From Heliopora coerulea (Eukaryota > Cnidaria > Anthozoa > Scleralcyonacea > Helioporidae), in NCBI GenBank assembly GCA_030142905.1, contig JASJOG010000282.1, positions 186,001 through 250,000 on the forward strand: a stretch of DNA of 64,000 bases. The letters run 5' to 3'. Each line of letters opens with the position of its first letter. Positions within the stretch are counted from its first letter, which is position 1. Below, piece by piece: positions 11,420 to 24,429 of this stretch. The notes under the pieces are model-generated. The model did no database searches. It was not told the DNA's origin and saw only the letters and a list, made by a program, of their open reading frames with translations. The position numbers were made by a program, and so were the translations under genes.

Positions 11420-14400
11420 CAACGCAAACTGACAACCCACTGCGATAGAGGTTTCCGTAGGAATTTAATCCCGGTCTTTCCTACTTAAGACCCCCCCGAA
11501 GAAAATGCCTGTGTAAATAGCGAACATTGTTTTAAGAAAACAGGATTTTATGGTGGGGTATCAGTTATTTCGGATTTCCCTCAACCTTAATAGCTTAAAT
11601 CTACAATAACATACATCTCTAATTCAATTGTGGTTTTTTCCTGGCTAATCTTCCCTTGGTCTCGTTTTTCTTGACTAGTTTGTGTTTCTCTTGTAGGAGA
11701 TCATGACGACTTTGTGCCCGCTACTGTTTTGTGATTTATTTGAATATTTCGCGACGTGATGCTCATTGGCGGGTCATTATGCTTATCTGCATATTTCATT
11801 AGGAAATACGTTTAATGTCATTAACGCTGACATTGGTTCTTTTACTGAACTAACACCGCACGTGGCAGTCGCGAAATCTTCGAGAAGTGCCAATTGTAAA
11901 AAAGTGTACGCTTAAGACAATGGAAAAATGTGTTTAGCTTGAGATATTGGGTGTGTTCGTTGTCTCATGTTGCTTTTGGAGATTATCCTTGTTAACAACG
12001 TGAGATGAGGATGACATGAGCTTTTCACCTTGGGCCACACACGAATTCTTGGTCCAACTTCATCCATAAGGAAGGACAAACCAGAGCAATGCTCTTGAGA
12101 CCTTTTTTGTTGATCATTGTGGTATTTGTTAGGACATTTTTATGATACGATTGTCACACATAATTATTCCTCTTGCTATGTACAATGTTGCCTCGAGGAC
12201 ACAATCGCTGCTCACAATTCGCCAGGTATCGGAGCAATACATCCTGAAGGCTTAAGAGAGTTCATTGCATGCATCAGAACAAACAATTGCATGGAACTGT
12301 TGTAAAAATGACCTTTAGGCAACGATTGCTATTTTGACATAAAAGGAGTTGTTTTTTGGTGTTACACACCATCAGTATCAATTTTAAAATAAACTCATTT
12401 ATGGTCAAAGCTTCCAACACAAATTTGAGAAATTTAAAAGTTGTGTGGTAAATGTATATAAATAAATTCAACAAAACCCATTTCCACTGCCAAAAATTAA
12501 ATCATACAACAATGTGCTGTGCTCAAATAGCTGTGCTCCGTGGTCAAGCATGGGTCGAATGGTGGCTGCCAGCGGCGCCTTTGATATGACTTCAACTCGA
12601 CCACGTTGATCTGCGTCGTTCGTAATTCAGCCCAAGGGCTGCAAGTAAGGATGATTAGCTGCCCCCATCCTTTCCTTAAAGACATGTATCTAAAACCACG
12701 AGATAAATTGCAGAAGTGATTAAAAAAAAACACAAAAGAAAACAGAGTGACCATGAAGCAGGATTTTATATGGAAAATTTACATCATATAAAGCAGTACA
12801 CCTCGTGCTAAAGGTCGGTGGTGCTTCTAGCACGTAACCGTTAGGACGTCATTACACCTCCTTTTACAGACTAGCTTCATTGCTGTTTTTAATAGGTAGC
12901 TGGTACCAAAATTTGATCACAGGAGGGGAAATTTAGTCAACACTCTGTCCAGTAGAAAATTGTAGCCAGACAAAAGTTTAAAATAAATAATGAACAAAAT
13001 GGAAACAGACATATTCATCTTGGCACTTTCTGTTGAAGTTTAAGACAACAATGGACGGAGTAATACTGAATATCAAGAGTCATGATGAATATTGAATGTC
13101 AATTGCTAACCTCTACATTTCCATTCTTCCGAGTGTCGTGGGGTTTCTCAACTTTCTACGTTTTCCTTTCATGCCGGGTCAGATATTTTACTACCAGAAA
13201 ACGGAACCCAAAAGAGATCAAATAAAACTACTATAATAATCATATCTGTCTTAGCTAACAGCTAAAGAGTTTCTGGGGGATACAAACTAAATAATGCCTG
13301 CTGGTATGCTGTACTGTGATACAATAATTCTCCTTCGTATGATTATTCAAAAATCGCCGCAGCATCATTTGCTTATTTTTTTTCTATAAAATAACTAGAC
13401 ACTTATAGCCTAGTGTCAGGCTAACTAAACGCCTTTTGGTTCAGTCATGAAAAACAGTATAATACTCGTTAATATTTGACGAAGAAAAAATAAAAGAATC
13501 TAACGTTCAACGAATTGTAAATATATGATACAATTCCTGATTTACATGAACTTTTTGTTAAGTTTACTCGGCTAAAATCGTTGGAATCTTCACTAATTTT
13601 GAAAAACAGAAATGCTTACATGTATTCACATTACAAGTACGTTATAATATTCGCGTCAATGTTGTAACACACATACAGTCACTTGCAGTCACTTGCAGTG
13701 CTTGTATACCCGATACAACACCCCAGCTGATGTTGTAAATAATATCGTTCATTTACCTTAATATATCGTTTACCTTAATATATCCAAGCTCTCACGTTTC
13801 TCAAACATCAAATACGTAAAACATCTTTAATTAACAAAACTTTTCCCACTTGGTCTGATCCTAAGACTGCAATTATCAGGTTTATTGGTTATAATCAAAT
13901 TTGGGTAATTCTGTATTTTTTTTTTTCCATCTTCCATCACCTGGCTGGTTTCGCTCTGAATATGTCAAAGCCGATTACCGTGGCATGAGAAGATTGTAAC
14001 GACTTCACAATCCGCTTGACTTTAATACTGTTGAAAGTCACAACGGCAGCACAGTTAATTTTGATGGTATTTGCTTCGAAGTGAATCCTTGTCAGACCGT
14101 AATAATGAAAGGAAGAAACTGTTGATCTACTATTCTCTCTTCCAAAAGTTTATTATCTGTAAGGCGGTTGCCTCTTTTTGTGATATGCTGACGAGAAGGC
14201 ATTGTCGAGTGAAATTCAATAGAAAAGTTGACTTTCAGAGTTTGTCTTTTCTCCTGAAACATGTATAGTTTGATTCAACCACTTCTTTAGTTAAAAAAAG
14301 CTCTTAGTCTACGCCTAGTTTCTCAGCGGTTTTTCTTGCAACCTTGTCAGTGGAACTCCGCAGTAGAATTGTGGCAAAATTTTCTGTTTAAACTGGCCTG

Positions 14401-17400
14401 CGTTATCTCCAAAGTTGAACTCTGAACTTGAATGTTTATTTTTGGCTGTACCAATTTCCAATGTTTTGAGGATGTTGGCAAAATGAGTGCTGAGACATTT
14501 AAAGGACGTTTTGCACTTTCACGTTCTTGATAAGATATCTTAAACCAAGATTTTTCTTTATCACGTTAGTGCCGCTGCACCACCTAATTTCAAAACCTTT
14601 AAGTTACCGCTACTTTACACTGCGACGTTTAATAGTTCTTAAGAGATTAAACAAAAACATCCAAGTTTCTTCATAGTAACATACCTACTTTTGCTCAAAC
14701 AAATCTACCGATATTACGAAAGAAAACGGTAAAATTTCGGGTTAATACTTGAGTCATATATTAGTTTTCCCCATATTTGCTCTTAAATATGTTGCTTGAA
14801 AGTCTACAACGAAAGCTACTGCAGTACAATTGCTACATTTCACCAAAGATATCTTGATAATTATCTTACAAGCAACTATGATAAACCTAAACCAAAAACT
14901 GCTAATGGGAGTGGCGGCGGAAGATGATTTATACTGGAGGGCTAAATCTTTAAAAAGCAAATAGAACAGGGGGTGCATTCCGCTGACCTCCAGCCATAAT
15001 TTCTGAGCTTTAAATAAAGAAATGGGCGGTACATTTTAGATACAGTAGTGTCATTCACGACAATTTAATAAAGGATAAAATGTTTCAACACAGGAGTAAT
15101 AAACTTAAAAGTGGAACCGTGGACCAAACTGATGATTTACCATCTATATTACTCTACGTAGACATACAAACCAAATAAATGTATAATCTATACTCTATAA
15201 TTGTCTGTAGTCTATGATCTATAATCTGTAATGTATTGTGCAATCTTTATATGAAAGTAAAGCAGTCAAGCAACAGTACTCATGAAATTTAGCAAATATT
15301 AAAATTCGCCAAAGAACGCCTTGCGTCGACTGTTTACTTCGGTGAAATCTCTTGCAATGCTGATTGGTGTACGGCGAGTTCTTGCGGATATAATTAATTA
15401 TTCAATATATTCAATTGTCAATTTTAGTCGCGAGTATAGCAAACTCCAAATCTCTAATTATCGAACTGAATGAATCAATCGATGTCTGATCTTGACATCG
15501 AGATACGTAAATATAAGCATGGAAACTAACTAGCGGCCGAAAAAACTGTTGCCATGTTTATAAAAAAGTTGTCGGTCATGCAGATTACTGAGAACAATAA
15601 TGCCGCAACAACTGTAGGTGTCGATTTGGAGACTTATTCAAATTTAGTTGCTGCCACTGGTGAATTTTATGAGCCATTTTGTACAACTTCTAGCTCTATT
15701 ATTGCAGCAAGCTTGACAAATTTAAGGTTACCTTCACTTTTACAGTTCGTAATAGATGCTTTACAACTTCTTAATCTATAATATATATTAGTAGAAACTT
15801 AGTCGAGTACTATTGCAAATGCTGCATTCTGATTGGCTACGCTACTCGCTATCTATTCGTCGATAGATAGCGAGTAGCGAAAATGGCTTCCGCCTCTCGT
15901 TTTTGTGAAGTTTCTGAAAACGAATGATTTTGTATTCTGGGCCTAAAATATTGGGGGGCTTAGCCCCTCCACCAGAAATATTGGGGGTCTATAGCCCCCT
16001 AGCCCCCCCTATTCCGCCGCCCTTGGCCAATGGACATTTTAGATTAAAGTGTAAATATTTCAAGATGACTTATACTGGTTCAGTCAACAGGTTTCTCATT
16101 TTCCTCAACTGAGTATGTGGTTCAAAAGTACATTCTTGTGGCACGGCCAGGAATTAAAGGAATTTTTCGAGTTCGAAAAATTGTTCCGTGCATACATTAC
16201 ACTCATCATTCCTCGAAATACTGAATGGAATAAACGAGCAAGATATTTCAGGATGGTGATATTTGAAAAAATAAACACTACAACTTAACGAAAGGATAAC
16301 CGTTACACGTATCTTTTTCGGAAAGCATTCGTTAAAACTCCAGCGTACCATATGTTGAATACATACATGAACAACATCATATACACGATCACACACCAAC
16401 TGCCATAATAAGAACAGCCTGATAAAGGATAGCGGTTCTTGGAAACATTTTGCAAATAAAAAGAAATCTTGAAAGCTGTTTGTGCAATTTTTTGAATTAT
16501 ATAGAAACGGTAATAAAGTTGTATTGGCAGTTTCCAAAGGATGTGGACGAGAATTAAACATGAGCTTTAAGCAAATGCGAGATCTTGACACTCCAAGTTA
16601 AGAACCTTAGTCTAATGTCCGTATTTGGCTAATAATGGTTTTCAAAACACAGCAATACACAACTCAAAGGAGGCCATTTAGATTGATCTAATGATGAGTT
16701 TGATTAGGAAAACTTCTACATTTACGGTAATTATTATATTTGAAAGAGAACAACATTTCTCAAATTAATTTCATATCAAAAGCGACCACAACGATAATTT
16801 ATTTTCTGGATAAATGTACCAAAGAAAACAAAGTACGAACAATTTTGGCTTATATTTGACCCTGCTGGAGCAAGATCATGGGAAGATTTCTAAGTAAAGA
16901 CATCCGCTTTGAAATTAAATTTGACACACGAGCAAAATCAGCAAGATATTATGTACAACGGTCCCGTTACAAACACTTCAAAAACAGAGACGGGAATTTA
17001 AAAAAGGATGGAAGACTAATCTCCTTACTTTTTTTCACTGAACGCAATGCCGAGTTACGTTAAATGTCTTCATACCGTCGAGACGTCGGCATCGAATAAC
17101 CATTTCTAGTCACAAAATATTAAAATTCTATTGACTTTGTGCCAAGAGTAATGTTCGAGAATGACAATGTTGACTTCCGTTTGCACGATTTTTTTAACCC
17201 CTGCTTAGAGTAGAAATTCCTGAGTCACTAAGAAGTTAATATCAATCTAGACTCGTGAACAAGATTAGTACATCGAATTGTCTGAGGTAGAAACTTCCGA
17301 CACTTTTTACCCATATTAAATTTCATTTGGAAATAACGTGAGCGAAATAGGTGTTTTGAAGTCTGTTTTACAACGGCAGCAGATTATTTCTCTAGTTCTC

Positions 17401-18259
17401 GTCAACATTTTATGACAAAGTGTAACGCAAATCAAAAAGTTACAGTTTTGCTCCATGGTTAAACAAATGTTGATCACAATAAAGTGATAACATTCTTCGA
17501 AAGAATGCCAAAACAGGAGTGAACAAGTGGTTTTCATTATATTGCATATCAAGCAGAACCATTAACTTTTGGCAAACCTATGGATTATATCAAACCAAAC
17601 CTAGTTGAAGTCTCATATGAAAATATTCACTACTTTCTCAAAAAAAATATGTAGTAACAAAGCAGACTTTGAAATAGAATAGATTTAAACTTTTAATTTA
17701 AATAGAATAAGTTTAAATCTCTTTAAATAAATTGTGTCTGTTGTCTTTAACCAAACTCACCAATTATTTTTATCATCATCATTATCATCACTATCATTAT
17801 CATCATTATTATTATTTAGTCTTAATTTACAGTGGCAGCCCATCAGTCTTTTCAATTTTGCATCACCGAAACCCAATTCATGAAGTTTCAGCGTTTGGAA
17901 TCATGATACCAGAAGCTCACTCCAGAATCCATATTCTTTTCAATTTATTGCACAGATTGTCATCTCCATCACAACCGGTCAATACATACCGCATACCGCA
18001 GAACTTCAGCTGAAAATATTCACCTCTATAAATTGCAAGATAGCATCATTCGTGCTTTCTATGTCAGTGCCTCTCGAAGAGTTAACGGCCCAAAACTTGG
18101 TTTTAAGTTTAAATTTTTTGCATGTCTTATATCGTTCATATTATTTGTTTCACTATAGTGTTTTGAACAGTAATCTCTCGAAATTTCGATATTTTGAGTA
18201 TCTCACTTTATCTTTATTACTATCTTTATCTCAATCATTTTATCTGTAATACAACAACA
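11420..18259. other. Gene-poor spacer
   Basis: No ORF here has a recognisable domain or codon pattern. Small local repeats are visible: CAGTCACTTG near 13677-13700, TTTACCTTAATATATC near 13754-13786, and a TCTATAATCTGTA-like array near 15180-15240. G/C-run debris at 15940-16020 resembles the ends of MITEs elsewhere in the window. Confidence 0.4.
15840..15879. repeat. Perfect 17-bp hairpin
   Basis: Arms CGCTACTCGCTATCTAT (15840-15856) and its exact reverse complement (15863-15879) flank a 6-base loop. It could be the tip of a foldback element or a palindromic binding site. No gene lies near it. Confidence 0.7.
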
Positions 18260-19290
18260 GCTGCTTCACCCCGACAAAGTACTGACCATGCCTCTTAATG
18301 TTTCAGTGTTTTGCATAGTTGGTATGACGTGCTTCACTGCATGTCTATCAAGATAGTTACTAGCCAGACCTTCGTTCTGACAACTACTTAACAGTAATAG
18401 GAGTTTCAATGTTTTACATGCCATTCGAAATACCCGAAACACTACCAATGAAAGTTTTCGTCACAAGAACGTCATCCCAAGAAAAATTCTGAACCTCTTA
18501 ATTAAAAAACTCGACAGTGTTAAACATTAAAGGCGTTGCATGTCGATGACTGCCGGCAAAAGTATTTGCTGAAAGACCTTCATCCTACTAAATATTAAGC
18601 ACCTCCTAGATCATCAAAATTGTACAGGTTACTTGAGCGTTTTCTCCATAACTGTAAGTGAAAGCATTCATTAACAAAAGCATCATCCTTATAAATATTC
18701 ACAGTTTGTTAAAGTTTCAAATATTTGTATGTCAAGGCACATTTACACGATACAATTGTCCTACTCCATTGTTCCTACTGATGTCTCCGGCTAACTGATT
18801 TGAGTCTTCCGAACCTGTTGCTACTTTAGCGAGCGAATCAAAAGCCGGAATTACGCCTTTGAGACAACATTACATACCCCAAGACGTTCAATTGTATGCG
18901 ACAGTAGAATCGTGTAAATGGGTTCTTACATATGTATCATCCGATATCACTGTTAGTGAGGTCATTCTGCAACGAGAACCTAGCTCATCCTAACAAATAC
19001 TCGACGCTTCTTAAAGTTTCAATAGGTCTCTTTTGATGTTTAACCATTACTGGTGCCAGTGAAGACATTATTTAATCAGAACGTCGTCCTAACAAACATC
19101 AAACACAATTTAAAGTTTTCAACATCATTCACAACATGTGTCACCAACATTTGTATGAAGACATTCACTAATCGAAGCTTTATCTTGGTAATACTCATCA
19201 CTTTATTAAGTTTCAAGACGTTTTACAGCTATCAGGATCAGTGTAGACATTTATTAATCAGAGCTTCTCTTTACCAATGGTCTATTGCTG
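18260..19290. repeat. Degenerate tandem repeat of about 97 bp
   Basis: Phrases like TCATCCTAACAAATA followed by TTAAAGTTTCAA recur at about 18370, 18471, 18580, 18682, 18986, 19082, 19179 and 19263, that is every 84-109 bases with one gap. Units also share GAAGACATTCACTAAT. They have diverged strongly, so this is an old array. No continuous reading frame runs through it. Confidence 0.55.
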
Positions 19291-22200
19291 CAACATTGCA
19301 AGCAAAGTTGCAAAGTACCTTAGACCCCGCCTTGAGCTAAAATTATCGAGCAAACTGACTACTTACTGATTTATGTACCGTTCTACTTGACATAGTTGTA
19401 ATTTCGCAACTTGATTTTATAACTTTGGCTAATGTCAGACGTTTTACGTTTTACTCATTAAGGGTAAACATCTTGAAAAGCTGCCAAGTGAAGGGTTAAA
19501 ATAATTTACACAAGATAGCCAACTCCGTGAACTGGGAATGTATTTTTTTTCAATGAGCCGTCGGTAAGACAAAATACAAATAACTTGAATAATGTTAAAG
19601 CCGTGGACCAAAGATATTCTTTCTGGGTGTTCTGAAGGTACCTGATGGGAAAAATATCAGACTATGTCTTCGAGCATGTTCAACGTTCTTGAAATGTTTC
19701 ACATCTCTTACGCCATACGTCACTCTCTTGCAAGGAGATATTAAAATCATCTCCAAAGTAACATACAAAAATTTGGTTATCATTTTATACTGGTAACGAC
19801 AGAAAAATTTTGTAGACTTAAGCGTAATTTGAGCAGGTATTATTGGTAACCAGCTTGCTACTCCAGAAGTTGTGCTATCACGTCAACTGTGACGTGAGCT
19901 CGTGGAATCGGGTCTAAGTGTAAGAAAATTTTCTCGCGATATCATCCTTGAGAGTAACATTTGAAAATTCCATTACTGGTTAATTTTTCGCTTGACTTAG
20001 CAGTGTAAGTTAATCTTGAACTTCGCAAGGAAATCAAACTGGAGTTGATGACACACCTCAACAACATGTAGACTTATCTTCCTTGATAAACACTTTACTG
20101 CTCATTTAACATTTTCAGACATTATCCGGAAAAGCACAATGAGTAAAATTGTCTTAACTAAGTACTACATCAACACCTCTCACTCGATGATCATGTAGAA
20201 GTGTCGCTAGATTAAAAACATCGTTACAAAGAAATTTTTTACATACAAGTATTATACTCTTTTCTCAGCTATTTTCTGAGCACGACGAGCATGTCTTTTT
20301 CTTCTAAGGATATTATGACAGGAATTATTACGGAAATCAGCTACACTTGAAGAGTCAAATTTTTCTTGACCTTGTCGGGAATGCCAAGGTAACAGGGCGG
20401 CTATTCACAGCGTCTAATTTTTATAATTGCTCGCTCAAGTGATTTCCGTGTACTTCACCAAGCTTGAATGCAAGAAAGTAACTTAGCACAGGTGCCTTTT
20501 CCAGGCCTTGGTGCGAAAAATACTGTCAATGGTGGAAACGTGGTGTGCTGGCCTGCAAAAGAACCTTACATTGTTCAACGAAGTGACCCAAACAGGAAAA
20601 AACTAAAGATCGCAGACATTAATGTCTGACGCACCAGCACCAGTAAGGTCGATTCACGAAAGGTCAACTCGTTTTGTCTTTCAGTCAAACAAAAACATTA
20701 CATCACGTGTTGAATTCAGATCCACTAAAAAACCTAAATTATTTGAAATATTTAGCTGGGATCTCTGTACCAGACGACGGTTGTTCAAATTAGATAACGA
20801 TTCGTGTTCATTCTTTTCAACAAAGATTACGCAGCAAACCTTTACACTTGACAGCATAACTGCACACGTGTATGCTACTTTTACATTTCAAATCTATTGA
20901 TGGAAGATAACTATCGTGTACCTATGCAAGTAAAAAGACAACTTTGGGCTTTGAGTTACTGACTGAGGTTCCTAAAGAATAAAATATAAATCTAAAGCTC
21001 TTTGAGTGTCCACACAAGTGAAGCGTAGTATTTGTACAGGGTTGTTAATTTCCTAGCGTAACCAGAACTGAATAACACTTATTAGTCGAACCTAATCCGA
21101 AAGGAACAGTTTGTGAGGTTTGCATCGATTTGAGTGGATTGTCTTGAGGAGTCATAGCCAGCTAACTATTAGATATGTTCCACCATCTTGTGACTTCAAT
21201 TTAGAGGTCCTGAGAAGATTTTTGGTGGAATGTGAAGACTGGGTAGGTGTACATTATTTCAAATTCAGTTTGCTTGGGCGACTATTTTCCACTATGTTAA
21301 ACAATCTTGCAAATCATCAGCCCAGAAATATCATCGACTGTTTCAATTCTGACGACGTCTTGCAAAAATTCTGTTCAAAGCCAAAGGTTTGAAATGCGCC
21401 ATAAACAATTCGTGCCGGAAATTTGTAAATCGAAGTTTTCAATCGGACACCAAAATCAAATCGTCGTCAATATTCAAAATAGGAAGTAAACATGATTATT
21501 TACAAGCACACGGGTCATACGTTATTTACAACATTTATGTCCGATCTATTGATGTGTAACAGTTCATCTATGTTCTTGTCCTTGCTAAACCCCAAACAGT
21601 TCTGCTGCCATATTGTTTCTGCCACTCAATCTCTAATGCATGAATTCCTTTTTTTAATTTTTGGCCTTTGTTCTCTTTTTAGTTTTATCTTTTTCTTTGT
21701 TCTTCCAAACCTTCCGTTGTTGTATGACAACCGTATTCAAGATGGGGTTTAACGTATTTCCACGTCTGGCTTAGTTTACCGACCCAAGTAGATGTTAGTT
21801 TGAATCACTGTATTCACTAAAGGAACTCATAAGCCCTAGTAGTTTTAGAGCACCGGAAATGTCAAGGAGAGCGGATTTCAGACGCGGTTTCTTCTTCCTA
21901 AATCCGTAATTAAGAGCCGGGAAATGAGGACTTGTCTTTAACTAATTCTTTTGTTTTTACATATCCTAACGTTTTGTAGTTTTTTCTTGAGGATGAGTGA
22001 CGAACGTTCAAGGGAAACACAACCACATGAAGAAGGAACTTTTCAATTCTTCGTCAATACTTCTGCGTCATTCGGCTATTACTGACGCTTACAATACTTC
22101 TCGGCTTTATTGATCGTCACAAGGACAAAGCTCCAAGTTCATGTTTCTCTTTCTGTCGCTCTTACAAAACTAGGCATGCTTGAGATTTTATGGCCAAGGA

Positions 22201-24429
22201 ACAGCATAAATAATGATTTGATGGATTTCAACGCTGACAACTGACTAATTACGTGCGCGCAAAGGCATCAGTACAACAATTGATTAAGTATCTTTATATA
22301 CAATGCATAACCCAATAAATTATAGCTTAACTGTTCTCCCCAAAAGGTCCGTTAATGGTCATCTCTTATGAAACCAGTACTAGTGGTCCAGCTACAGGAA
22401 GAAACCAGAGTAATCTGAGGAAAAACCGCAGTCCCAAGTCAAAGTGGACAACAGTCTTCTAGCTGACATGTGACCAAGATAAGTTTAATCGACTAATGCG
22501 TGAAGCAAGAACGCAACGCTAATCACTGAGGTGAAAACATGTCCACTAACACTACGCCACAAAGACCCCAATTTTTATTTTACTTCATTTGAAAATTGCA
22601 AGTTATGTCAAGGGGTAATCATATGTAGCATATTTTTTGGCTTCCTACAGTTTCTGAAAACGGCCTGCCATATAGTCCATCTACGAAATAGTCTTTAAAA
22701 TGTGGGATAAGTTTGGTTTATGAAACTATTCAGAAATTAGGGTTTGACATGATACAACTTCAGAAAAAGACAGGAGTTAAAGTCATAGTAATAAGTATCA
22801 CTTTGACGATTGTTCTGGGGAAGTGTTGAAAGGGAGGATGTTCTGGGAAGTGTGTAGGAGGATCAGACCAAAGGTAATACGAGGATTTAAACAACAGTTA
22901 TTTTATATCAGATACGAGGATACCGAGAGGGCTTAGTTTGTTTGAAGATAATTTTTTCCTATACTTACCGATAAAATGAATGTTCGGGAACTTTCTTTCA
23001 AGTTATTAAGAGGATTACTGTGAAATTGAGTAAGAGAAAGTGTCCTACTCAGCAACGGATTCTAATGGTTAAAAGATTGAGAACAGAAAAATTACGTTAT
23101 CCACAAAGACGGTTATTAGTTATTATAAAATAACAATGACGTTTCGTAAGCTCTTTTTGTGGGTTAAATTTTGTAAGTATCTGGGTGAAGATTGTGCGTG
23201 ACGCAAGTCATCTAAAGACCAGTTTGTCAAGGTCAGTTGTAATGTCGTTTATCAAGGGAAAGAGTTTTGTATTCATGAGAAAGAGAGAGTATTGAGACTG
23301 ATGTCTTGACGAACTTTATCCTCGACTGCTCAGATTTAGAACATATATTGCACAGAATATGAAGGTGTACTTCGCAGAAAATGCAATGTGAAAATGCCTA
23401 GAATAATCCAGATGAAATAGATTGTACTATTAAAATAGGAAGGGATCATCGCCTTAACCCCTAGTGATACTGCGTAACTATTTCTAAAATGAAATCGAAG
23501 TCTACGGCAGTAACCTTTGTAACCCTTAGTTTTCATTGCGCAAAAGATAATCCTCGTATTATTCAAATCACGTCTGGAAGACAACTTTCTAGTCTATGAT
23601 AAGGCTCATCAAGCTATCAGCAATAATTTGATCAAAATATTGGACCACTTATCCGCCCACATTGCGCTGTGTTCAAACTACACGCTTACTGAAGCTGAAG
23701 GACATCGAATAATTCTGAAAACCCCTAAATCCTAGACAACGTCCATTAAACATGACATTATATGTTCGGTTACCACTTTTCAAAACTGGTATGACGCAGT
23801 CAATGTGTCAAAACTAAGCTTCGGTAAAGAAATTTATTAAACCATTCAACGAGAACTTGCTGAATGCCATTGAAATTACTTGACCACTACACATCATTAT
23901 AAATCATCAAAATGATATAAAACGATCTTAACTCGAAAGCTCAAACCTAAACGCCTGAGCCAAACCAAACATACCTCGACTAAAAAGGCAATCAAGCAAC
24001 AGCTAAACTTAATGCAACCCTGTGCTGACGCTTCCACCTGCAGACCCTTGTTCAGCTGAAGGGTTCTGGGCGAGAGATAGTATGCCGAAATATAAACAAG
24101 GCTTTTGTTTGTTCTTGCTTGGATTGAAATATTCACGCTAAATATGTGAATTCTAAAGAAACTTAGTATACACTGGTAACAAAGTCTTGAGTAAAACTGA
24201 AGTCACGGTTATTGATCATTGAACGGTGCACTGTTAATAACATAAGACAAACCCGTTTTATAACTTTACAGACTTTGTTTACTTAGTGAGTTTAGTTAGG
24301 ATTAGGGCCGGGACCAGGTTTACTCATTGGTCTAGCGAGATCATGATGCAAGCAGTTAATGAGATAGATGACAATCCAAACGGTTAATCTAAACCAAAAT
24401 GCCGACATTGTTAAACTTCTGTGGCAACA
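19291..24429. other. Gene-poor spacer
   Basis: Only short unsupported ORFs. CpG dinucleotides are present at a normal-looking density up to about 24.3 kb, in contrast to the next block. Confidence 0.4.
22290..22500. repeat. Dispersed repeat, copy 1 (second copy at 53370-53580)
   Basis: Shares CAGGAAGAAACCAGAG, the phrase GTCAAAGTGGACAACA (TCAAACTGGACAACA in copy 2), TCTTCT, and CATGTGACCAAG followed by TTTAATC with the copy at 53370-53580, in the same order, spacing and orientation. The element class is unknown. Confidence 0.65.
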
